From Bacteroidota bacterium (GTDB lineage: Bacteria > Bacteroidota > Bacteroidia > Chitinophagales > Chitinophagaceae): DNA of 61,240 nucleotides. Location of the stretch: contig JAPLEI010000094.1 in assembly GCA_026391195.1 (NCBI GenBank), positions 1 through 61,240 of the forward strand, in the 5' to 3' direction. Each line of letters opens with the position of its first letter. Within the stretch, counting starts at the first letter, position 1. The notes beneath the pieces are model-generated. The model was not told where the DNA came from. It saw only the letters and a list, made by a program, of their open reading frames with translations, and did not search any database. The position numbers were made by a program, and so were the translations under genes. Positions 55,904 to 61,240 of this stretch are shown here, in pieces.

Positions 55904-56268
55904 ATGCGGATATTTTTTATTATTTGCCTTTATCTACTCTTCAATAATTCATTGTTAGCTCAGCAAAATATAGCTGGTTTAAAAGAGGCTTATCTGGTGG
56001 CGAAAGATGATTCTATCATATACCCGGAAAAGAGCGTTTTCATGTCATGAGTTCCTGTATGAAGCTGATCTATCTGGCACACCGGAATATCAGAAAAAAA
56101 TGGACACAGCCATTACAAAACTGGAGTCTTACCGTATCACAACTATCCATTATTTTTGGAGACCGATTAAAACTATCAATATAAAATGCCTGCCGGCAGC
56201 CCCTCATTTTTTAATGATAACTTTAACCCAAATATTCAAAAATCAATATCCAACCATTATCATTTAAA
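55904..56268 (+). pseudogene. Decayed secreted-protein gene
   Basis: An ATG at 55904 opens a 48-codon frame with a good signal peptide (MRIFFIICLYLLFNNSLLAQ) and then runs into a stop. A second frame, starting within the first at 56007, continues with HEFLYEADLSGTPEYQKKMD and KLESYR. A third frame then reads LPYHNYPLFLETD, stops once, and goes on as NYQYKMPAGSPSFF. The pieces look like one protein broken by two frameshifts and a stop. No family is recognised. Confidence is limited because the coding signal is judged only by eye. Confidence 0.35.
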
Positions 56269-56340
56269 AATGAGGAAAAAATCAAATAGCACAGTTTAAT
56301 TTACACTCCCCCATTTTGGGCAATTTGGCCATATGAAACA

Positions 56341-56685
56341 ATGATTATTAGTAAAAGGCATGTTCAATATATTACTCAATTCACCTTTGATGAAGAAATA
56401 TCCTTAGCAGAAATTTTAAAACAATTAACTTGTAAATACGACAATCTTTTTCATACTTCCTTTCCATATTCTGCAGGAATGCATCAAGCTCCTGTAAATG
56501 ATGGAGAGCATCCATCATGGCATTGGCATATGCATTTTTATCCTCCTTTGTTAAGAAGTGCAACTGTAAAAAAGTTTATGGTAGGATATGAAATGTTGGC
56601 AAATGCGCAAAGAGATATAACTCCCGAAGCGGCAGCTGAAAAGTTAAAGTTGTTGAGTAATGTTCATTTTAGTATTAAATTCTAG
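56341..56685 (+). pseudogene. galT: C-terminal fragment of galactose-1-phosphate uridylyltransferase
   Basis: A 114-residue frame that matches the last third of GalT. HTSFPYSAGMHQAP holds one family metal His, then WHWHMHFYPPLLRSATVKKF, one longer motif cut here, holds the H-x-H ligands, and VGYEMLANAQRDITPEAAAE is the C-terminal helix. The nucleotidyl-transfer site HPH and the N-terminal two-thirds (about 230 residues) are absent, so it cannot be an active enzyme. The upstream 400 bases do not carry the missing part. It is a remnant of the Leloir pathway; galK is complete at 40200-41363. The cut may mark the edge of an inserted segment. Confidence 0.85.
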
Positions 56686-56722
56686 AACTAGACATGGCGT
56701 TTCCCCTTTATACTAATGAATA

Positions 56723-56771
56723 TTCAATATTTTTATATGTTCAGGTAACGTGAACAATAAAAAATATTGAA
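56723..56771 (+). promoter_or_regulatory. 49-bp concentric palindrome containing an AbiE operator
   Basis: Outer arms TTCAATATTTTT (56723-56734) and AAAAATATTGAA (56760-56771) share their centre with the inner near-perfect palindrome GTTCAGGTAACGTGAAC (56739-56755, one mismatch). Only the two 4-base spacers between them fail to pair fully. It lies 70-120 bases before the abiEi start. Confidence 0.6.
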
Positions 56772-56800
56772 CAATAAATGTATTTGTCATAATTTTTCAC

Positions 56801-56808
56801 TATATTTG
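56801..56808 (+). promoter_or_regulatory. -7 box of the abiE operon
   Basis: TATATTTG matches TAnnTTTG and ends three bases before the downstream operator, so a bound repressor would cover the start of transcription. A TTTG at 56783-56786 is somewhat too close (14 bases) for a normal -33 element. Confidence 0.45.
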
Positions 56809-56811
56809 ATT

Positions 56812-56828
56812 GTTCACGTAACGTGAAC
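56812..56828 (+). promoter_or_regulatory. Palindromic operator of the abiE operon
   Basis: GTTCACGTAACGTGAAC is a perfect inverted repeat with 8-bp arms and one central base, 11 bases before the abiEi ATG. A one-mismatch copy lies 73 bases upstream centre to centre, about seven helical turns, so both sites face the same side of the DNA. AbiEi antitoxins are known to bind inverted repeats and repress their own promoter. Confidence 0.7.
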
Positions 56829-56839
56829 GAATATGATTT

Positions 56840-57883
56840 ATGAAAGAACAAGACATCATACTTTTTGCCCTGAACAACCTGGCAGGTACTCACCAGCTCC
56901 TGGGAAACTGGGAACCTGTAGACAATAACCAGGTTGATGGTGCCATCGATTTTCATTTCCAGAACGGAAACGAGCATGTATTTATAGAAGTTAAAAAGGA
57001 GCTCCGCAATTACCACATGCCTAAGATCATCGAATTAGCGAAGCACTATCGCCCGCTGATGGTAGTGGCTGATAATATATTCCCAACGCTGAAAGAAGAA
57101 CTCAGGAATTTAAACATTGGTTACCTAGACACAGCTGCCAATATTTACCTGCGCACCCCCAATATTTACATGTGGCTGGATGGGAAAAAGCATACAAGGA
57201 CAAAAGAAAAAACAACCAACCGCGCCTTTACCAAAACAGGCCTCAAACTGATCTTCAACCTGCTGACCCGCGACATACTTAATGAGCCTTACCGTGTAAT
57301 GGCAGACGCAGCAGACATCGCAGTGGGCAGCATCAAACAAATCATTGATGGTCTGACCACTGCCGGCTATATCATCAAGCTTGACAACAAGCGCCTTGCC
57401 CTAAATAACAAAAAAGCCCTGCTCGACCGCTGGGTTAACGGCTACGAAGAAACCCTAAAACCCGATCTTCTGATCGGCACTTTCCGTTTTGCAAATGAGG
57501 TTACAAGAGACGAATGGAAGCGCCTACCAACAGACGAGCAGACCGTTTGGGGAGGCGAAGCGGCCGCAGATATCATGACCGATTACCTGCGCCCCTACCA
57601 ATTCACCGCATACACCCATGACACCAAAATAGGTATCATGCAAAAATGGCGATTGATCCCGGCAGAAGAAGGCGACATTAAAGTGTACAAAAAATTCTGG
57701 TGGCACTTAACCGATTTTGCAAACGACAAAAACATTTTCCACGGCCCTGAAAGCATGCCCGCCATTGCACCTGCACTCTTAACCTATGCAGATCTCATGC
57801 TTACTCATGACCCGCGTTGCGTGGAAGTAGCAGCAAACATTTACGACAAATTTTTACGCTATGATTTTGAACTTAAACAATAA
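56840..57883 (+). CDS. AbiEi-family antitoxin/repressor (type IV toxin-antitoxin)
   Basis: A 347-residue protein of the AbiEi_2 type. The N-terminal part (1-110) contains QVDGAIDFHF and HVFIEVKKEL; D33, E50 and K52 have the spacing of a PD-(D/E)xK nuclease-like core. Residues about 128-180 form a winged-helix-like region (FTKTGLKLIFNLL, then ADIAVGSIKQIIDGL). The C-terminal half is the AbiEi effector region. Such proteins repress the operon and counter the AbiEii toxin. The toxin gene starts 23 bases before this stop, so the pair is translationally coupled. Base composition is slightly different from the chromosomal neighbours. Confidence 0.85.
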   Translation: MKEQDIILFALNNLAGTHQLLGNWEPVDNNQVDGAIDFHFQNGNEHVFIEVKKELRNYHMPKIIELAKHYRPLMVVADNIFPTLKEELRNLNIGYLDTAANIYLRTPNIYMWLDGKKHTRTKEKTTNRAFTKTGLKLIFNLLTRDILNEPYRVMADAADIAVGSIKQIIDGLTTAGYIIKLDNKRLALNNKKALLDRWVNGYEETLKPDLLIGTFRFANEVTRDEWKRLPTDEQTVWGGEAAADIMTDYLRPYQFTAYTHDTKIGIMQKWRLIPAEEGDIKVYKKFWWHLTDFANDKNIFHGPESMPAIAPALLTYADLMLTHDPRCVEVAANIYDKFLRYDFELKQ

Positions 57884-58691
57884 CCAGGATCTAAAGGAAG
57901 TATTCGACGCACTGGAAGAAGCGTTCGTGAATACAGGCATCGATTATTTTTTAATCGGTGCGCAGGCGCGTGATCACTGGTACCAAAAAGGTGGTAAAAC
58001 ATCAAGGCAAACAAGGGACGTTGATTTTGCAGTGCTAGTAGGATCCCAGGAAGAATACAACCAGGTCCGTCATTACCTGCAGGAACACAAAAGCTACCAG
58101 GGCATCAAAGACAATTCTTTTGTCATGATCACACCCGGTGGAATCCAAGTTGATATTTTACCCTTCGGTGAAATCGAGATTGATGATGCAGTAGTCATGA
58201 CAGGAGAGGGACTAAACAGTATTAAAGTGAACGGCTTTATGGAAGTGTATAAAACCGGCACGCACAGTATCGAACTGGGCGAAGGCAGAATATTTAAAGT
58301 AGCAACACTTCCGTCTATCATCCTGCTAAAGTTTGTTGCCTACGATGACAGACCTGAAAAGCGTATGAAGGATGCAGGTGATATAGCTAACATTATAGAT
58401 AATTTTTTTGAACTCCAATCAGACCATATCTACGACAACCATGCGGATATCTTTACTGCTGTGGTCGATAACATGGAGATGGAAGAGATCTCAGCAATCG
58501 TAATCGGTCGAGATATAAATAGCATTATTGCTGACAACGATCCATTGAAAGCAAGGGTATTGAGTATCTTGGACAAGCACCTTGCACTACTGGCAGAAAG
58601 TAGATTTTTGAGGAACATGCTCTTAACCGAAAGCGATACCATTGAGAAAAGAGCTAAATTATTGCAACACATCAGAGAAGGCATCGTTTAG
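57861..58691 (+). CDS. AbiEii-like nucleotidyltransferase toxin
   Basis: A 276-residue nucleotidyltransferase. FLIGAQARDHW and TRDVDFAV (D53 and D55) supply the metal-binding Asp pair, GGIQVDILPFG the third Asp (D98), and LLKFVAYDDRPEKRMKDAGDI matches AbiEii motif IV, given here only in its key residues K157, R164, K170, D171 and D174. AbiEii toxins add nucleotides to tRNA or similar targets and stop growth during phage infection. The gene overlaps abiEi by 23 bases and converges on the minus-strand operon 18 bases later. Confidence 0.85.
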   Translation: MILNLNNNQDLKEVFDALEEAFVNTGIDYFLIGAQARDHWYQKGGKTSRQTRDVDFAVLVGSQEEYNQVRHYLQEHKSYQGIKDNSFVMITPGGIQVDILPFGEIEIDDAVVMTGEGLNSIKVNGFMEVYKTGTHSIELGEGRIFKVATLPSIILLKFVAYDDRPEKRMKDAGDIANIIDNFFELQSDHIYDNHADIFTAVVDNMEMEEISAIVIGRDINSIIADNDPLKARVLSILDKHLALLAESRFLRNMLLTESDTIEKRAKLLQHIREGIV

Positions 58692-58709
58692 AAATGAAAT
58701 CAAAAACGA

Positions 58710-58949
58710 TTAAATATTTTCCTCTTTTGGGGTATCGAGATCTTTTTGTTTTAATCTTTCTCTAATAGAATTAAAGTACCTATTCCTATAGATTAAAAGG
58801 TCGTCAGCTGTTTCAGTATATTTTAAAAAGTATACAACAGCTCCAGCTAAACTAAGCAAAGCAATTGCCCCACATGTAATAGCTAGTTTCTTATTTCTAT
58901 TTGCTAATTGAATCTGCTTGAGGACGTTAATGATTTCAAAATTATTCAT
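58710..58949 (-). CDS. Small single-pass membrane protein
   Basis: A 79-residue protein with a polar N-terminus, one helix at about 22-43 (LAITCGAIALLSLAGAVVYF) and a charged C-terminal tail. No family is recognised. It overlaps the preceding Cys-rich gene by eight bases and thus belongs to the same operon as the HTH gene. Confidence 0.6.
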   Translation of the reverse strand: MNNFEIINVLKQIQLANRNKKLAITCGAIALLSLAGAVVYFLKYTETADDLLIYRNRYFNSIRERLKQKDLDTPKEENI

Positions 58950-59385
58950 GGGGTTTGATTTTATGTATGCCAGAAATTGGGTATGTATAGATTGTATGTT
59001 CTAAAAAAGTAGATATAAGCTCGCCATTTGGTTTGATTTGAAATTCGATGCTGTTAATTAGTGGGATATCATAAGCTTCTAGATCTAAAGTACTTACCTC
59101 TAGACCTTTTCTTTCAATCATATCTTTGATACGGTTGGAAATACCTTTTTGGAAATTGATTAATTCATTCTGAACTAATTTGTCTGGGGCTTCTTTTTGC
59201 CTGTGGTAATCGGTTTTGCAGTCTTTCACATTTCCCAAAACATCTTTTGTTTTTTTACAAAATTTCCTGGTAGCATGTTCCTGGTCTGCTATTGGGTCAA
59301 TGCAATATTCACATTCACGTCCTTCAAAAAATGTCTGTTCTATTTTTTCGACTTCTTGAAAATCTTCAATGGGTTCTTTGTGCAT
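58942..59385 (-). CDS. Cys-rich protein with a zinc-finger-like N-terminus
   Basis: A 147-residue protein of unknown family. RECEYCIDPIADQEHATRKF is followed by CKK and KDCKTDYHRQK; the spacing CxxC...C...CxxxxH suggests a small zinc-binding fold at about residues 24-66. A helical region and a beta-rich C-terminus follow. It lies four bases after the HTH gene and overlaps the next gene, so the three are co-transcribed. Function unknown; it may bind DNA or RNA. Confidence 0.55.
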   Translation of the reverse strand: MHKEPIEDFQEVEKIEQTFFEGRECEYCIDPIADQEHATRKFCKKTKDVLGNVKDCKTDYHRQKEAPDKLVQNELINFQKGISNRIKDMIERKGLEVSTLDLEAYDIPLINSIEFQIKPNGELISTFLEHTIYTYPISGIHKIKPHE

Positions 59386-59389
59386 TATA

Positions 59390-59674
59390 TTAATTTTTAA
59401 TGGTGAATTTGTCTAGATAATTATCTAAGGGCTTTTTCCTGAATTGCAGTATCCTTTCATCCTGTATATAAGTGATCTTCTTCTCATCAACTTTTTTGCG
59501 GAGTGTATGGGGCGACATGTTCAAATAAGAAGCAGCCTCAGTAAGATTAAAAATCTCTTTTTCGATCTTATTGTTTTGTGCTATTAGAGCAGGCAAAAAC
59601 TTATCTAAACCAGATGCAATTGCATTGGTTATAAAGTTTTGCATTTCCTGTGTAGTGGTGAGCATGTGTGCCAT
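59390..59674 (-). CDS. Helix-turn-helix protein (excisionase-like)
   Basis: A 94-residue protein with an N-terminal helix and a MerR/excisionase-type HTH (HTH_17) at about residues 42-90: FNLTEAASYLNMSPHTLRKK, then YIQDERILQFRKKPLDNYL. Such proteins guide integrases or recognise operators in Bacteroidota mobile elements. It opens a three-gene operon with a Cys-rich protein and a small membrane protein. A second Met lies at 59665; the first was kept. Confidence 0.75.
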   Translation of the reverse strand: MAHMLTTTQEMQNFITNAIASGLDKFLPALIAQNNKIEKEIFNLTEAASYLNMSPHTLRKKVDEKKITYIQDERILQFRKKPLDNYLDKFTIKN

Positions 59675-59769
59675 TAGACAAAGGTGGGAACAGCGAATAA
59701 CTCAGCGAAATATTTGAAAAAAAATAGCGTTGCTAATGTGCAACGTCAAAGCAACGCGTACTCAACGAA

Positions 59770-60642
59770 TCAAGTGTGCAATTGTTTATCCAGATTTAAT
59801 TGCTTTACTATCTGAAGAATCGTGGGGTGATTTTTAGATAGATATTCTTTTTTATCTCTTTGTACAAATCGGGCGAAGGCAGTATTGATGCTATGGTTGG
59901 AAGAAGTGGAATTCTTTAGTTTAAAAAGTTTATGTGCTATTGTACCAATCTGTTCTTTTTTGTAGACTTGACATTTGCCGTAGATCAAATACAACAATGC
60001 AAATAACGAGGTCTGATTATCGATGTCTTTTTTCCAATTAGTTTTCCAGGATGGCCTAGTTTCAAAAATTGAAAAACTATATATAAAATTTTCATTTGCT
60101 TCTATCAAATCATTTGATAATAACAAATTATATAAATCAACAAGCTTGGTGGGTTCGAAGTCCCAGTAATATAAATTAGGCGGAAAAATGCCTAATTTTT
60201 TTATCGTCTTGTCATTAACGTAGTCGGCTATTTCCTTAATTGGTTTGGTAATAACGGGAAGTTGGAAAGCAAGTTCATAACTAAAATTTTTAATCTTTTC
60301 ATTGATGAGTTTTTTTTCTGTAGTTGTAATAAGTGGATTGTTTAAGAAAGTATCGGTCATTATTGGAAAAAAAATTTTGGTCAATTGCATAGACCATTCA
60401 GCATACTTAAGTTGATGTTCATCGCTATCTGAGGATCCTTCAAACTGAACCAATGGGTTTGCAATTCCATCATAAAAAGATCTTACTGAAGTGGCCATTT
60501 TTAAGTTAAGAAACCAATGTAAAAGCGGGTTGACATTTTGTTTCGCGTATTCTTTATAGCCTGTTTCAGTTGCAGGAATAAATTCCTCAACTAATTTGTC
60601 AAATTCCTCCAATAAATGTTTAAAAAAGGCTTCTTTTTCCAT
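59770..60642 (-). CDS. Unrecognised 290-residue protein
   Basis: A mainly helical, soluble protein with no signal peptide or membrane segment. The N-terminal half is acidic and helical; the C-terminal part (about 215-290), with SLFALLYLIYGKCQVYKKEQ and SINTAFARFVQRDKKEYLSK, has a distant look of RteC-type C-terminal domains that occur on Bacteroidota conjugative elements, but this is not firm. It lies alone between the HTH operon and tRNA-Glu. Possibly part of the mobile element. Confidence 0.55.
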   Translation of the reverse strand: MEKEAFFKHLLEEFDKLVEEFIPATETGYKEYAKQNVNPLLHWFLNLKMATSVRSFYDGIANPLVQFEGSSDSDEHQLKYAEWSMQLTKIFFPIMTDTFLNNPLITTTEKKLINEKIKNFSYELAFQLPVITKPIKEIADYVNDKTIKKLGIFPPNLYYWDFEPTKLVDLYNLLLSNDLIEANENFIYSFSIFETRPSWKTNWKKDIDNQTSLFALLYLIYGKCQVYKKEQIGTIAHKLFKLKNSTSSNHSINTAFARFVQRDKKEYLSKNHPTILQIVKQLNLDKQLHT

Positions 60643-60742
60643 TTTGCTAATTCATGTCTGAAATTACTAAGATTTGACAATAGCTGGTATTAAATGGCCA
60701 ATTTGGAAAACTGTACCCCAAACTGTAACTTTCGGAAACAAA

Positions 60743-60774
60743 AAACCCTTGATTACTTTAAAAATCAAGGGTTT
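60743..60774 (-). terminator. Terminator of the tRNA-Glu transcript
   Basis: Perfect 12-bp arms AAACCCTTGATT and AATCAAGGGTTT around an eight-base loop, 15 bases past the tRNA 3' end on the minus strand, with a following U tract. Confidence 0.88.
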
Positions 60775-60788
60775 GAGGTAATCTAGTG

Positions 60789-60860
60789 TAGCCGGTACGG
60801 GAATCGAACCCGTCTTTGCCCCGTGAAAGGGGGCTGTCCTAGCCGATAGACGAACCGGCC
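60789..60860 (-). tRNA. tRNA-Glu (UUC)
   Basis: On the minus strand a complete cloverleaf is visible. The acceptor arms are GGCCGGT and ACCGGCT with a G-U closing pair, the D arm GTC...GAC, and the anticodon arm CCCC-CTTTCAC-GGGG with anticodon TTC. The T arm is ACGGG-TTCGATT-CCCGT. CCA is not encoded. A good promoter lies upstream and a terminator downstream. The gene sits between accessory genes and an integrase start, a common place for integration. Confidence 0.95.
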
Positions 60861-60880
60861 GTTCTTTTCTATTCGGGTTG

Positions 60881-60911
60881 CAAAAATAGCTTTGCCCCGC
60901 TTTTCTGCCAA
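60881..60911 (-). promoter_or_regulatory. Promoter of tRNA-Glu
   Basis: On the minus strand TTG (60909-60911), 20 bases and TATTTTTG (60881-60888) fit the Bacteroidota consensus. The start would lie about 17 bases before the tRNA. Confidence 0.7.
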
Positions 60912-60990
60912 ATCAATTTTTCACACTAGCTGATTATCAATGTTAATGCTTAATAACACTTAATAGGTATTTTTAATAAGTATTAAATAA

Positions 60991-61014
60991 AACGGCCCCC
61001 AGAACGGCCCCCAG
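60991..61014. repeat. Two tandem copies of AACGGCCCCCAG
   Basis: A 12-base GC-rich unit is repeated directly in otherwise AT-rich DNA, 42 bases before the integrase ATG. A TTAATA-AG-TATTAA palindrome (60973-60986) lies just before it. These may be recombinase arm sites or a regulatory site. Confidence 0.6.
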
Positions 61015-61055
61015 AACATTAATTGCCTAGATTTGGGAAACAATAAACCAAAGCA

Positions 61056-61240
61056 ATGGCAAGTCAGAAAACCACAGAGAGCATCAATTACTACCTGAAG
61101 CATGGGGCCGGGTATACTAACCATAACATATTCCTGCAATTCAAATTCGATGGTAAGCGATTGCGCTACTACTTGAAGCAATCAGTTAACCCAAAGTCAT
61201 GGAATGATAAAAAACAAAGGGTGAAAGGAACCAATGCCCT
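61056..61240 (+). CDS. Tyrosine recombinase/phage integrase (N-terminal part, runs off the window)
   Basis: The first 61 codons of a Bacteroidota-type integrase. The segment NHNIFLQFKFDGKRLRYYLK and then VNPKSWNDKKQRVKG matches the N-terminal arm DNA-binding domain (Arm_DNA-bind type) of tyrosine recombinases of conjugative and integrative elements. The catalytic domain is beyond the edge. The gene is transcribed away from tRNA-Glu, 195 bases from its 5' end, so the element it serves probably extends to the right. Confidence 0.85.
   Translation, partial: MASQKTTESINYYLKHGAGYTNHNIFLQFKFDGKRLRYYLKQSVNPKSWNDKKQRVKGTNA

Noticed and set aside
56300-60720. Short similar words (CAATTTGGCCAT-like) at both ends of the accessory block as att sites
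   Set aside because: The match is 10-11 bases with mismatches in AT-rich DNA, which is expected by chance; no longer direct repeat was seen.
60990-61016. Start of a CRISPR array
   Set aside because: The 12-base units are directly adjacent with no spacers and only two copies; no cas gene is present. No CRISPR was seen anywhere in the window.

Overview
The window looks like a chromosome segment of a Bacteroidota bacterium, most likely Chitinophagaceae. The signs are a C-terminal sorting domain of the type IX secretion (CHU_C) kind, fused E1 alpha/beta 2-oxoacid dehydrogenase, tandem DUF1573 proteins, SCO, YHYH and MORN lipoproteins, almost no Shine-Dalgarno sequences, and promoters of the Bacteroidota form TTG-N19-23-TAnnTTTG. 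Base composition is moderate in genes and very AT-rich in some gaps.

Layout. 1-5.0 kb: end of a sugar phosphate isomerase-like gene, an O-antigen ligase/TPR protein, a cold-shock protein and an outer-membrane barrel protein. 5.1-9.1 kb: a compact run of an ECF sigma factor, a small membrane protein (possible anti-sigma), a Spy/CpxP-like protein with a His/Pro tail, a YHYH lipoprotein, a small Spy-tail-like ORF, a SCO lipoprotein and a MORN lipoprotein. This is the best candidate here for an undescribed envelope or metal-handling system. 9.3-22.7 kb: metabolism and transport (aminotransferase, DUF1573 pair, branched-chain 2-oxoacid dehydrogenase, YebC, amino-acid permease, dicarboxylate symporter, DedA, two related MFS transporters, GT9 glycosyltransferase). 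22.7-28.8 kb, minus strand: malate dehydrogenase with a frameshift, thioredoxin-like protein, MlaF-like ATPase, lysA, scpB, atpG and a DUF6992-like protein. 28.9-43.4 kb, plus strand: secA, deoC, SPOR protein, M20 peptidase, malic enzyme, MlaE-like permease, thioredoxin, DUF4442, beta-CASP hydrolase, galK and two outer-membrane proteins. 43.5-55.6 kb: DUF502, a second and larger YHYH protein, a GH2 glycosidase, a DPP-IV-like peptidase that has lost its catalytic-His end and runs in frame into an LRR protein, and a 1.7-kb-residue class PKD-repeat T9SS surface protein.

55.6-61.2 kb is accessory DNA: a decayed secreted-protein gene, a C-terminal galT fragment, a type IV AbiEi/AbiEii toxin-antitoxin pair with two strong palindromic operators, a minus-strand operon (HTH protein, Cys-rich protein, small membrane protein), an unrecognised 290-residue protein, tRNA-Glu(UUC), and the first 61 codons of a tyrosine recombinase running off the right edge.

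Three broken or fused genes (mdh, the DPP-IV/LRR fusion and galT) are the clearest anomalies. Two promoters whose -7 box lies four bases before the ATG suggest leaderless mRNAs. All family names are from motif recognition by eye; no database search was run.
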